Positions 18,429-28,775 of a DNA stretch of 64,000 nucleotides are shown one piece after another. The stretch lies in contig NZ_LMSM01000008.1 of the NCBI RefSeq assembly GCF_001428125.1, forward strand, positions 417,185 through 481,184. Reading direction: 5' to 3'. The notes beneath the pieces were generated by a model. That model was given only the letters and a program-made list of their open reading frames with translations. It made no database searches and was not told the origin of the DNA. Both the position numbers and the translations under genes were made by a program. This stretch comes from Nocardioides sp. Soil774 (lineage in GTDB: Bacteria; Actinomycetota; Actinomycetes; Propionibacteriales; Nocardioidaceae). The first letter of the stretch is position 1; every line of letters starts with the position of its first letter.

Positions 18429-20372
18429 GTGACGATCCTCGACGCCGCCCGCGAGGGCATGAACCCCGACATCCGTCCGCAGGACGACCTCTTCGGCCAC
18501 GTCAACGGACGGTGGCTCGACGAGACCGAGATCCCCTCGGACAAGTCGAGCTGGGGCGCGTTCATCGCCCTCGCCGACGCCGCCGAGCAGCAGGTGCGCG
18601 AGATCATCACTGAGCTCGCCGACCGCCCGGCCGACGGCCTCGACGCCGACGAGCGCAAGATCGGCGACCTGTTCGCCTCCTTCATGGACACCGACACGAT
18701 CGCCGCGAAGGGCCTCGAGCCGGTCCGCGGCCTGCTCGACCAGGCGCGCGGCGTCAACGACCTCACGGGGCTCGCGGCCTTCCTCGGGATGTTCGAGCGC
18801 ATCGGCGGCCCGGGCCTGTTCGGCTCCTACATCACCCCCGACCGCGTGGACGCCTCGCGCAACGTCGTCTACCTCGCCCAGGGCGGTCTCGGGCTGCCGG
18901 ACGAGTCCTACTACCGCGACGAGAAGTTCGCCGAGATCCGCGAGAAGTACCTCGCGTACCTCACCACCTTGCTGACCCTCAGCGAGCACGACGACCCGGC
19001 CGGTGCCGCCGCCCGCGTGCTGGCGTACGAGACCCGGCTGGCGGAGGGCCACTGGGAGGCCGCCGCGACCCGCGACGTGCAGAAGACGACCAACCACAAG
19101 AGCCTCGAGGAGCTCCGCGAGCTCTGCCCGGCCTTCGACTGGATCACCTACGTCACCGGCCTCGGCGGCACCGAGGAGACGCTGCGCACCACGATCGTGA
19201 TGCAGCCCGACTTCTTCTCCCACCTGTCCACGGTGCTGGAGGAGACGCCGATCGAGACGTGGCACGACATCCTGCACGTGCGCGTCATCCGCAGCTCGGC
19301 GCCCTACCTGCCGGATGCGTTCGTCGAGGCCAACTTCGACTTCTACGGCCGCACCCTCAACGGCACCCCCGAGCTGCGTGCGCGCTGGAAGCGCGGCGTC
19401 GACTTCGTCGAGGGCGCCATCGGCGAGGCCGTCGGCAAGGTCTACGTCGAGCGCCACTTCCCGCCGGCGTCGAAGCAGATGATGGACGAGCTCGTCGCCA
19501 ACCTCGTCACCGCCTACCGCCGCTCGATCGAGGCGCTGGACTGGATGGGCGAGGACACCAAGGAGAAGGCCTACGACAAGCTCGACCGGTTCTACCCCAA
19601 GATCGGCTACCCGACCGAGTTCCGCGACTACTCCTCGCTGACCGTCTCCGCCGACGACCTGATGGGCAACGTCGCCTCCGCCTCGGCGTTCGAGACCGAC
19701 CGGCAGCTGGAGAAGGTCGGCCAACCGGTCGACCGCGACGAGTGGCTGATGCTGCCGCAGACCGTCAACGCCTACTACCACCCCGGCACCAACGAGATCT
19801 GCTTCCCGGCCGCCATCCTGCAGCCCCCGTTCTTCAGCCCCGACGCCGAGGACGCGGAGAACTACGGCGGCATCGGCGCGGTCATCGGCCACGAGATCGG
19901 GCACGGCTTCGACGACCAGGGCGCGCAGTACGACGGCGACGGCAACCTGCACGACTGGTGGACCGCCGACGACAAGTCGGCGTTCGAGGCCAAGTCGCAG
20001 GCCCTGATCACGCAGTACGACGCCTTCGAGCCGCGCAACCTGCCCGGCGAGCACGTCAACGGCAGCCTCACGGTCGGTGAGAACATCGGTGACCTCGGGG
20101 GGCTGACCATCGCGCACAAGGCCTACGTCATCAGCCGTGGTGGCGAGGCCTCGCTCGACGAGCGGCGCACGCTCTTCCTCAACTGGAGCCACGTGTGGCG
20201 CACCAAGCGCCGCAAGGAGCAGGAGCTGCAGTACCTCACCATCGACCCGCACAGCCCGGCCGAGTTCCGCGCCAACATCGTGCGCAACCTCGACGAGTTC
20301 CACGAGGTCTTCGAGACCGAGCCGGGCGACGGTCTGTGGCTCGAGCCGGAGGCGCGCGTCCGGATCTGGTGA
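18429..20372 (+). CDS. M13-family zinc metallopeptidase (PepO/neprilysin-like)
   Basis: A 647-aa gluzincin with the family's usual length. The catalytic motif is VIGHEIGHGFDDQG with HEIGH at residues 488-492, and the third zinc ligand Glu551 is in ENIGDLGG. The substrate-binding NAYYHPGTNEICFP is also present. The N-terminus PQDDLFGHVNGRWLDETEIP is typical, and no signal peptide is visible, so it is probably cytoplasmic like PepO oligopeptidases. The CxxW end of secreted members is replaced by RVRIW. The GTG start has TAGGGT 6 bases upstream. A 15-bp hairpin follows the stop. Confidence 0.93.
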   Translation: MTILDAAREGMNPDIRPQDDLFGHVNGRWLDETEIPSDKSSWGAFIALADAAEQQVREIITELADRPADGLDADERKIGDLFASFMDTDTIAAKGLEPVRGLLDQARGVNDLTGLAAFLGMFERIGGPGLFGSYITPDRVDASRNVVYLAQGGLGLPDESYYRDEKFAEIREKYLAYLTTLLTLSEHDDPAGAAARVLAYETRLAEGHWEAAATRDVQKTTNHKSLEELRELCPAFDWITYVTGLGGTEETLRTTIVMQPDFFSHLSTVLEETPIETWHDILHVRVIRSSAPYLPDAFVEANFDFYGRTLNGTPELRARWKRGVDFVEGAIGEAVGKVYVERHFPPASKQMMDELVANLVTAYRRSIEALDWMGEDTKEKAYDKLDRFYPKIGYPTEFRDYSSLTVSADDLMGNVASASAFETDRQLEKVGQPVDRDEWLMLPQTVNAYYHPGTNEICFPAAILQPPFFSPDAEDAENYGGIGAVIGHEIGHGFDDQGAQYDGDGNLHDWWTADDKSAFEAKSQALITQYDAFEPRNLPGEHVNGSLTVGENIGDLGGLTIAHKAYVISRGGEASLDERRTLFLNWSHVWRTKRRKEQELQYLTIDPHSPAEFRANIVRNLDEFHEVFETEPGDGLWLEPEARVRIW

Positions 20373-20394
20373 TCCGCCCGGTCCCACCGGAGGA

Positions 20395-20435
20395 CGCGGA
20401 GTCCGCGAGTCAGCAGATGGCTCGCGGACTCCGCG
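20395..20435. terminator. Bidirectional hairpin between convergent genes
   Basis: A perfect 15-bp stem (20395-20409 with 20421-20435) closes an 11-nt loop between the M13 peptidase (+) and the collagen-like gene (-). There is no T-tract, as is common in high-GC actinobacteria, and the symmetry lets it serve both strands. Confidence 0.75.
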
Positions 20436-20450
20436 CTCGTGGCCCTCGGC

Positions 20451-21170
20451 TCAGCTCGGAACCGTCGCGCAGACCACGTCGAGGGTCAGCACCTGTCCGG
20501 CCATGCTCCCGATGAGGTTGAGCCCGGCCGCCTGGAAGGCGCTGTCGCTGGTGCGCGTGACCTGGCTGGTCAGGTTGGCCAGAGGCGCGGCGTAGCCGGC
20601 GGTCGCGGAGATCGCCTTCTTGCCTGCCGGGCACGCTGCGGTCACCGAGTCGGTGCCACCCATGCCGGGGATGGTGACCGTGCGGGTGACGACCTCGAAG
20701 CCGCTGAGCCCGGGAAGCCCGGGGAGCCCGGGGAGGCCTTGGGAGCCGACGGGGCCGACAGGGCCGACAGGGCCGACGGGGCCGACAGGGCCAACGGGGC
20801 CAACGGGGCCAACAGGGCCACTCAGCCCTGGCACGCCCGGGATCCCCTGGATGCCTTGATCGCCAGTGAGCCCGATCAGGCCTTGGAGTCCCTGGAGACC
20901 CTGTTCACCCTTCGCGCCCAGCTGCCCGGCGGGGCCGGCCGGACCCTGGGGACCCGTGGCGCCGACAAGGCCGCGGAGCTTGCTCTTGGCGCCGAGAGAG
21001 AGGTCCTTTGCCTTGAGCGTGCGGTTCTTGACGTCCTTGCTGGTGACGGTGTTGTTCGTGATCTGCTTGCCGGTGATCATCATGGATGCGGTCGCGCCGA
21101 CGCCGGCCGACAGCACGAGCGCGACGACGGCGACGATGACGGCCATGACCGTGCGGGGGGCGATCTTCAC
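20451..21170 (-). CDS. Collagen-like surface protein with Gly-X-Y repeats
   Basis: A 239-aa protein. A hydrophobic signal/anchor segment ([19 protein letters not shown]) is followed by a linker and about 30 Gly-X-Y triplets, including eight GPV units in a row and a run of GLP triplets. A C-terminal globular domain of about 80 aa has two cysteines (AACPAGKK and DVVCATV). It probably forms a trimeric triple helix at the cell surface. I prefer the GTG at 21170, with GGAG six bases upstream; an ATG ten codons earlier at 21200 is the alternative. Function is unknown; collagen-like bacterial proteins often act in adhesion. Confidence 0.82.
   Translation of the reverse strand: MKIAPRTVMAVIVAVVALVLSAGVGATASMMITGKQITNNTVTSKDVKNRTLKAKDLSLGAKSKLRGLVGATGPQGPAGPAGQLGAKGEQGLQGLQGLIGLTGDQGIQGIPGVPGLSGPVGPVGPVGPVGPVGPVGPVGPVGSQGLPGLPGLPGLSGFEVVTRTVTIPGMGGTDSVTAACPAGKKAISATAGYAAPLANLTSQVTRTSDSAFQAAGLNLIGSMAGQVLTLDVVCATVPS
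20752..20823 (-). repeat. Tandem 9-bp repeat (eight units) encoding Gly-Pro-Val
   Basis: Eight near-identical 9-bp units (plus-strand GGGCCGACA/G or GGGCCAACA/G) lie in phase with the reading frame of the collagen-like gene. Copy-number change by slippage would alter triple-helix length without breaking the frame. Confidence 0.9.
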
Positions 21171-21304
21171 AGGACTCTCCAGGGAGTGAGGTGTGGACAT
21201 TTCGTAGACGTCCCGAGTAGGTCGCAGGTTAGGGGCCGACGGCGGGCTGCGTGGCGCGTTCGCAGAATTCGGCAGCGCCCCAGCCGGAGATGTTGAATGA
21301 GCAC

Positions 21305-22111
21305 GTGACGATCCCGGGACACGACCAGTCCTCCTACCGGCTGCGCCTGGAGTGGGGTCCCACCGGCGCGGAGGCGGTGCGCGCCGACGTGGCCGTGGTC
21401 GTCGACGTGCTGTCCTTCACCACCACGCTGGGCGTCGCGGTCGAGCGCGGCATCGAGGTGTTCCCGTTCCTGTGGCGCGACTCCCGGGCCGCCGAGCACG
21501 CGGTGCGCCACGGCGCCACCCTCGCGGTCGGCCGGTTCGAGGCGCTCTCGCGCGGCGACGCCCGCCACGTGTCGCTCTCCCCGGCCAGCCTCGCGGAGGT
21601 CGAGGGAGTCGAGCGGCTGGTGCTGCCCTCACCCAACGGCTCCTCCATCGCCTTCGGCCTGGCCGACGCCGGGTCGCGGGTGGTGGGCGCGTGCCTGCGC
21701 AACGCGGGCGCGGTGGCCCGCTGGCTCGCGCCGCAGGTCGACGCCGGCGCCAGCGTCGTCGTCGTACCCGCGGGGGAGCGGTGGTACGACGAGACGCTGC
21801 GCCCGGCGGTCGAGGACCTGTGGGGTGCGGGTGCGGTCCTCGACGCCCTCGGCGACCTCGTGGCAGCTGACGCCACGGCGAGCCCCGAGGCCCGGATGGC
21901 TGTCGCCGCCTGGCGGGCCGCGGAGATGCCGCACGACCTCGCCGACTGTGCGGGAGGCCGCGAGCTGGCCGAGGCCGGGTTCGCCGCGGACGTGGCGATC
22001 GCCGCGCAGCACGACGTCAGCGAGGTCGTCCCGGTGCTCACGGGTGAGTCGTTCCGCGACGCCGCGACGCTGCCCGGGGCCGGGCCGCGGCTGCGTCGCA
22101 TCGACTCCTGA
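21305..22111 (+). CDS. 2-phosphosulfolactate phosphatase family protein (ComB-like)
   Basis: A 268-aa protein with ComB-family motifs: [19 protein letters not shown] near the N-terminus, [11 protein letters not shown] in the middle and VPAGERW near residue 155. In archaea ComB removes phosphate from 2-phosphosulfolactate in coenzyme M synthesis; in actinobacteria the substrate is uncertain, and no other coenzyme M gene is visible here. The start is ambiguous: GTG 21305 opens the conserved region and has TTGAAT 6 bases upstream, while ATG 21290 and an ORF start at 21251 are in frame. Confidence 0.75.
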   Translation: MTIPGHDQSSYRLRLEWGPTGAEAVRADVAVVVDVLSFTTTLGVAVERGIEVFPFLWRDSRAAEHAVRHGATLAVGRFEALSRGDARHVSLSPASLAEVEGVERLVLPSPNGSSIAFGLADAGSRVVGACLRNAGAVARWLAPQVDAGASVVVVPAGERWYDETLRPAVEDLWGAGAVLDALGDLVAADATASPEARMAVAAWRAAEMPHDLADCAGGRELAEAGFAADVAIAAQHDVSEVVPVLTGESFRDAATLPGAGPRLRRIDS

Positions 22112-22209
22112 GAGAACCTGCTCGATCACCTCTGGTGGCGGCGGTCCGCGAGTGCCTAGTGTGAGCGCGGTCACACTCGGGTGGCCACGATCTCGGAGGA
22201 CTCACGCAG

Positions 22210-23232
22210 ATGATCCGCACGTCTCGACGTCTGGCGGTGCTGGGCTCGGCCCTCGCCGGCCTGCTCGCCCCGCTCCTGCTCCAGCCCGCGCAGGCCGCGG
22301 CACCGGTCTACGTCGCCCTCGGCGACTCCTACGCCTCGGGCACCGGCACCCGCTCCTACATCGCCGACGGCACGTCCTGCCAGCGCTCCACCTACGCCTA
22401 CCCGAGCCTGATCGCCGCGGCCCGCGGCTACGCGCTCAACTTCCGCGCCTGCTCCGGCGCCACCATCCCCGACGTCACCAACACCCAGCTCGGCGCCCTG
22501 ACCTCGGCGACCAACTACGTCTCGATCTCGGTCGGCGGCAACGACGCCGGCTTCGCCGACGTGCTCACCGAGTGCGCCCAGCCGTGGTGGTCGAGCAACT
22601 GCGACGGCGCGATCAACACCGCCCAGTCGTTCATCAACAACACGCTGCCGTCGCGGCTCACCACGCTCTACTCGAGCATCCGCAGCCGCTCGCCCTACGC
22701 CAAGGTCGTCGTGGTCGGCTACCCGCGCATCTTCAACGGCGAGGACTGCAACGCCTTCACCTGGTTCTCCCCGGCCGAGGAGTCGCGGCTCAACCAGACC
22801 GCCGACCTGCTCAACAGCCGTCTGGCGACTGCGGCGTCCGCCGCGGGCTTCTCCTTCGCCAACCCCACCAGCCGCTTCGTCGGCCACGCGGTGTGCGACG
22901 CCGACGAGTGGATCAACGGCCTCTCCAGCCCGGTCAGCGAGAGCTACCACCCCAAGGTCATCGGCCACGCCAACGGCTACACCCCCACCGTGAGCCCGCT
23001 GCTGACCGGCGCGGTGGTCGCGGTGACCGCCCAGGTCGTCGCCGACTCGACCGCGAGCGCGGACAGCCAGGCCGCGCTGCAGCGCCAGTACGCCGACGCC
23101 GACCGCTCGATCGAGCCGGAGACCTTCGTCGCGCCCGACCTGACCACGCCCGAGGCGCGTCGTGCCGCCCGCCGTGCCGGGGTCGACATCGAGAGGTTCC
23201 TCGAGCGGGCGCGGTCGGGCGCTCAGGGCTGA
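22210..23232 (+). CDS. Secreted SGNH/GDSL-family lipase or esterase
   Basis: A 340-aa exported hydrolase. It has an N-terminal signal peptide (MIRTSRR, a hydrophobic core, probable cleavage after QPAQA). Block I YVALGDSYASGTGT holds the catalytic serine, block III is VGGNDAGF and block V has SESYHPKVIGH with the catalytic His. Paired cysteines fit the Streptomyces secreted esterase group. The core ends near residue 265 and a helical, Ala- and Glu-rich tail of about 75 aa follows. GGAGGACTCACGCAG precedes the ATG. The stop overlaps the convergent membrane gene by 10 bases. Confidence 0.9.
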   Translation: MIRTSRRLAVLGSALAGLLAPLLLQPAQAAAPVYVALGDSYASGTGTRSYIADGTSCQRSTYAYPSLIAAARGYALNFRACSGATIPDVTNTQLGALTSATNYVSISVGGNDAGFADVLTECAQPWWSSNCDGAINTAQSFINNTLPSRLTTLYSSIRSRSPYAKVVVVGYPRIFNGEDCNAFTWFSPAEESRLNQTADLLNSRLATAASAAGFSFANPTSRFVGHAVCDADEWINGLSSPVSESYHPKVIGHANGYTPTVSPLLTGAVVAVTAQVVADSTASADSQAALQRQYADADRSIEPETFVAPDLTTPEARRAARRAGVDIERFLERARSGAQG

Positions 23233-23783
23233 GGCGGGTCGACCGACGAGCCGTCACCCGGGACACGCCAGGTCGTGGAGAGCTCGGGCCGGTCGCGCAC
23301 GACCGGCCCGAGCGCCGCGAGGAGGGGTTGCAGGCTCTCGAACCGTGCCGTGGTGACCTCCAGCTCGACGCTCGCGCCCGACGGCGTACGACCCGTCAGC
23401 CGCACGTAGTCGTCCCACGCCGAGGGGGTCAGCGGGCCGAGGCTGCCCTCGTGGCCGCGCTCGACCCCGGTGAGGTCGGCGAAGTCGATCGCGGTCCGCG
23501 TGCGTCCCAGTCGGGTGGTCTCGACGCGCTCGCCCGACACCCGTACGCCGCTCGTGGCCACGTCAGCGGCCAGCGCGAGCGGGGCGCCGACGAAGAGCAG
23601 GCTGCACCCACCCGCGGTGAGCAGGGCCATGCTGCGCCGTGCGGTGGAGGTGTGCCACGCCTGCCAGGTGCGCAGCACGGGCCACACCATCAGGGCCGCG
23701 ACGAGCAGGCATGCCCACACCAGCGAGGTCCGCGGCTCCAGCACGACCCATCCGGCACCGGCGTCAGCCGCGCTGGGTGCCAC
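23223..23783 (-). CDS. Two-helix membrane protein with PH-like cytoplasmic domain (paralogue 1)
   Basis: A 186-aa protein with two hydrophobic helices near the N-terminus (about residues 20-40 and 52-72), then a beta-rich soluble part. It shares with the next gene and the gene at 28160 the pattern GERVETTRLGR..AIDFADLTGVE and the C-terminal FESLQPLLAALGPVVRDRPEL. No family name can be assigned with certainty; the layout resembles bacterial PH-domain membrane proteins. It starts at GTG 23783, overlapping paralogue 2 by 20 bases, with no clear ribosome site. Confidence 0.65.
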   Translation of the reverse strand: MAPSAADAGAGWVVLEPRTSLVWACLLVAALMVWPVLRTWQAWHTSTARRSMALLTAGGCSLLFVGAPLALAADVATSGVRVSGERVETTRLGRTRTAIDFADLTGVERGHEGSLGPLTPSAWDDYVRLTGRTPSGASVELEVTTARFESLQPLLAALGPVVRDRPELSTTWRVPGDGSSVDPPQP

Positions 23784-24327
23784 GTTCGGTGCCGAGGTCG
23801 CGGACGTACTCCTCGAAGAGGGCGCGGTGGACGTCGTGGGGCAGCAGGTCAGGACGTCGCGCCACCACCGGTGCGAGCGCCACCAGCAGCGGGTCGATGC
23901 TCTCGACCGTCTGGGCCGTCACCTTCAGCCCGCGCCGCCGACCCGCCGTGGTGCGGCCGATCAGGGTCACCGACTTGTTCCAGAACTCCGGGGTGGCCGC
24001 GCCCACCGAGGCATCCCTCCCGGGCCGGACCTCGATCAGGTCGTCGAACGCGAAGGAGCGCACCTCGCGCTCCCCCCGGCGTACGACGACGCGGTCCGGG
24101 TGCACGATGATCGTGCGACCCCGCAGCCACCAGACGGCCCACAGGGGCAGCACGACCATCAGCAGGGCGACAGCCGCCGTGAGGAGTCCCCGGTGGGGAC
24201 CGCCGTCCAGCCAGGTGGCGGGGGTCAGGACGATCCCGAGCACCAGCACGGCGAGTGCGAGGTTGCGGACGAGCGGTCGGGGAGTCAGGACGGTGGAAGG
24301 CGACGACGCGCCGAGATGGCTCTCCAT
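23764..24327 (-). CDS. Two-helix membrane protein with PH-like cytoplasmic domain (paralogue 2)
   Basis: A 187-aa protein with hydrophobic helices at about residues 20-40 and 47-67 followed by IIVHPDRVVVRRGEREVRSF and AFDDLIEVR, then VESIDPLLVALAPVVARRPD. The ending HRALFEEYVRDL resembles LERTYFDYAL of the paralogue at 28160. It is upstream of and overlaps paralogue 1, so the two form an operon. It is divergent from the YbaB/EspC-like operon, with 61 bases between the start codons. Function unknown. Confidence 0.7.
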   Translation of the reverse strand: MESHLGASSPSTVLTPRPLVRNLALAVLVLGIVLTPATWLDGGPHRGLLTAAVALLMVVLPLWAVWWLRGRTIIVHPDRVVVRRGEREVRSFAFDDLIEVRPGRDASVGAATPEFWNKSVTLIGRTTAGRRRGLKVTAQTVESIDPLLVALAPVVARRPDLLPHDVHRALFEEYVRDLGTERGTQRG

Positions 24328-24388
24328 GTTTGCCCACAGTAGGGCGGGGAAGATGCCCTTCGCACCACGACACCGAGGAGGAACCCCG

Positions 24389-24769
24389 ATGAGCTCACGT
24401 CTCGATGCCTACCTGGCGGCGATGAACGAGTCGTTCGATGCCGCCGAGTCCCGACTCGACCAGGCCCGGGCGCTGGCGACGACCACCGAGCAGATGCGTG
24501 TGGAGGGTGAGTCCACCGACCGCGTCGTCACCGTCGTCGTCGACGGCAACGGCCAGATGGTCGACCTGCGCCTCGACGACTCCTTCGCCCGCCTCGATGC
24601 CGGCCAGCTCGCCCACGGCGTGCTGGAGGCGCACGCGCAGGCCAAGCGACGCCTGAGCTTCGCGGTCGAGCAGGCGGCTCGCGACATCTACGGTCCCGAC
24701 GTCGCCGCCGCGTCGACGATCACCCAGTCCTACCGCAGCACCTTCGGCTACGAGGAGTACCAGCGATGA
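24389..24769 (+). CDS. YbaB/EbfC-family protein of a type VII-substrate operon
   Basis: A 126-aa protein with two long helices around a short beta region, VVTVVVDGNGQMVDLRLDDS, the YbaB/EbfC nucleoid-protein core. YbaB-like proteins commonly sit beside EspC/WXG genes in actinobacteria and are then thought to be type VII-associated, not nucleoid proteins. GAGGAGG precedes the ATG by 7 bases. The stop overlaps the next ATG. Confidence 0.78.
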   Translation: MSSRLDAYLAAMNESFDAAESRLDQARALATTTEQMRVEGESTDRVVTVVVDGNGQMVDLRLDDSFARLDAGQLAHGVLEAHAQAKRRLSFAVEQAARDIYGPDVAAASTITQSYRSTFGYEEYQR

Positions 24770-25080
24770 GCATCGACGTCAGCCTGTCCGCGATGCGCAG
24801 CCACGCGGCGAAGGTCGACCACCTGAAGGGTCAGGCGGAGAAGGCGGTGCAGGCCGCCGACTCGGTCTCGTTCCACCCCAACACCTACGGGAAGATCGGC
24901 GCCGCGCTCGTCTACCCGCTGATCGCCCCCCTCGAGGTGGCCGGCGTCGGTGCGACCCGCGCCGCCAGCGGCTCGCTCTCGGCCACGGCGTCGGGCATGC
25001 GCGCCGCAGCGGACCTGTTCGAGCTCGTCGACGAGACCGTCGCCGAGCTCAACGAGAAGCTCCAGAAGGCGCTGTCGTGA
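24766..25080 (+). CDS. EspC-like type VII secretion target
   Basis: A 104-aa helical protein that begins MSIDVSLSAMRSHAAKVDHL, typical of the ESX-1 secretion-associated EspC/WXG100-like family, and ends with a charged helix VAELNEKLQKALS. It has no signal peptide. It is coupled to its neighbours by ATGA and GTGA overlaps. Assignment rests on size, helix pattern and the YbaB neighbour. Confidence 0.7.
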   Translation: MSIDVSLSAMRSHAAKVDHLKGQAEKAVQAADSVSFHPNTYGKIGAALVYPLIAPLEVAGVGATRAASGSLSATASGMRAAADLFELVDETVAELNEKLQKALS

Positions 25081-25934
25081 ACGACCTGATCGCCCACGCC
25101 GACCGCAACCCGGGTTTCAACGACATGACCGACGGCCTGAAGATGATCGACGGTGCCGCCGACTCCGCCGAGGCCTTCGGCCGCGGGGACTGGATCGAGG
25201 GCTCGGTCAACGGCCTCAGCGCCGGCATCGACGTCGTCGGCGCGATCGTCGACCCCATCGGCACCATCGGCTCGATGTTCGCCGGCTGGCTGATCTCGCA
25301 CATCGGCCCGGTGCAGGACGCGCTCGACGAGCTGCTCGGCGACCCGGCCACGATCCAGTCCTTCGCCCAGACCTGGGAGAACTGCGCCGTGCACCTGCGC
25401 GGGCTGGCCGACGACTACCGCTCGGCCGTCGCCGGCGACCTCAGCGGCCTGCGCGGGATGACGATGGACGCCTACCGCGACTTCGCCGAGACCGAGGAGT
25501 CGCTCGTGCGTGGCATGGGCAACGTCTGCACCGGTGTCGGCGCCGGCGTCGCCCTCGGCGGCACCGTGCTCGCCGGCGTGCGCGAGTTCATCGTGCAGAT
25601 CATGTCCGACGCCATCGGGCAGATCATCAAGCTGCTCGGCGAGTCCGCCTTCACGCTGGGCATCGCCGCCCCGCACGCCATCACGACCGCGGTCAACAAG
25701 TGCCACGACCTGATCCAGCGCACGCGCACGCTGATGTCCGACCTGGCCAAGTCGCTCGACAAGTTCGCCGACCTGGTCTCCGACATCTCCCCGGCGCTCG
25801 AGAAGGCCTCGACCGCGCTGGCCAAGGCCTCGCGCTACGCCGGGGAGATGAACGAGACCGAGCTGACGGCGCTGAGCCAGCTGATCAAGTCGGCGACCCA
25901 GACCGACAACTACCGAGATCCGCAACCGGCCTGA
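25077..25934 (+). CDS. Putative type VII-secreted PPE/WXG-like helical protein
   Basis: A 285-aa helical protein. It opens MNDLIAHADRNPGFND, has an amphipathic or weakly hydrophobic stretch (about residues 45-75), TWENCAVHLRGLADDYRSAV and a hydrophobic hairpin around VALGGTVLAGVREFIVQIM. The architecture recalls the 15649-16632 protein: a helical bundle, a hydrophobic middle and a Lys/Ala-rich coiled end. The GTG start overlaps the EspC-like stop. It lacks a clear WxG turn (W-E-N is the nearest), so the family is tentative. Confidence 0.6.
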   Translation: MNDLIAHADRNPGFNDMTDGLKMIDGAADSAEAFGRGDWIEGSVNGLSAGIDVVGAIVDPIGTIGSMFAGWLISHIGPVQDALDELLGDPATIQSFAQTWENCAVHLRGLADDYRSAVAGDLSGLRGMTMDAYRDFAETEESLVRGMGNVCTGVGAGVALGGTVLAGVREFIVQIMSDAIGQIIKLLGESAFTLGIAAPHAITTAVNKCHDLIQRTRTLMSDLAKSLDKFADLVSDISPALEKASTALAKASRYAGEMNETELTALSQLIKSATQTDNYRDPQPA

Positions 25935-25968
25935 GCGTCCCGTCGGTGGCGGTTGGTAGACAGGGGGC

Positions 25969-28138
<2,170 letters not shown>

Positions 28139-28143
<5 letters not shown>

Positions 28144-28164
28144 CCGGACCTGCGTGCGGTCAGG
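28139..28164. terminator. Short hairpin spanning two convergent stop codons
   Basis: An 8-bp stem (28139-28146 with 28157-28164, CCTGACCG/CGGTCAGG) with a 10-nt loop contains the TGA of recQ in one arm and the TGA of the opposing membrane gene in the other. A compact bidirectional terminator is likely; there is no T-tract. Confidence 0.55.
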
Positions 28165-28690
28165 GGGCCGTGGACAGCGCGTAGTCGAAGTAGGTGCGCT
28201 CGAGGTCGCCGTCGAGGAGCTCGGGTCGGCGCTCCACCTCCTCGCGGAGGCGTCGGAGCAGCGGCTGCAGCGTCTCGACGTAGTAGCGCGAGACGACGAT
28301 GACGGTGCGCTCACCGTCGGGCCGCCGTCCCATGAGGAAGACCTTCTCGTTGCTGAGCACTGCACCGCCGCGCGTGGAGTAGCGCACCTTGATCTCGTCG
28401 AGGTCCGAGAACGCGACCGAACGTCGCTCGCCACCGGAGACCACGGTGACCCCGTCGTCCGACAGGTAGGTGTGGCGCTGGTGGATCGAACGCGCGATGA
28501 CCAGCGGCACCGCCACCAGCAGGAGCGCCATGACCGCGGTCATCGCCCACAGGCCCGCCGCCGTCGCGCCCGCCTCACCAGCGGCGCGTCGCGAGGTCTG
28601 CACGCACGGCACGAGGAAGACCACGGCCGCCGCGAGGAGGATCCACGTGATCGTCCTGCGCTGGGGGAGCTCAGTCCCGAGACCGTCCAT
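28160..28690 (-). CDS. Two-helix membrane protein with PH-like cytoplasmic domain (paralogue 3)
   Basis: A 176-aa protein: two hydrophobic helices (about residues 14-31 and 44-66), then YLSDDGVTVVSGGERRSVAF, SDLDEIKVRYS and the C-terminal YVETLQPLLRRLREEVERRP. It is the third member of the family seen at 23223 and 23764 and shares its ending with paralogue 2. It is convergent with recQ. Function unknown; membrane anchoring with a cytoplasmic domain is predicted from the basic loops. Confidence 0.7.
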   Translation of the reverse strand: MDGLGTELPQRRTITWILLAAAVVFLVPCVQTSRRAAGEAGATAAGLWAMTAVMALLLVAVPLVIARSIHQRHTYLSDDGVTVVSGGERRSVAFSDLDEIKVRYSTRGGAVLSNEKVFLMGRRPDGERTVIVVSRYYVETLQPLLRRLREEVERRPELLDGDLERTYFDYALSTAP

Positions 28691-28721
28691 GTCGCCAGAG
28701 AATAGGGCCCCCGCACACGCC

Positions 28722-28755
28722 AGCGGCCCGCCCTCCTGCTGGAGGGCGGGCCGCT
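28722..28755 (-). terminator. Strong hairpin downstream of the DHA2 exporter
   Basis: A perfect 15-bp GC-rich stem (28722-28736 with 28741-28755) with a TGCT loop lies 20 bases after the stop of the minus-strand exporter gene and before paralogue 3. It lacks a T-run but is stable enough to act as a terminator in either direction. Confidence 0.75.
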
Positions 28756-28775
28756 TCGACGTCGTGGGCCGGGGC

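Noticed and set aside
20700..20860. Short direct repeats as a CRISPR array
   Set aside because: The 9-bp units are contiguous, without spacers, and in frame with a collagen-like gene.
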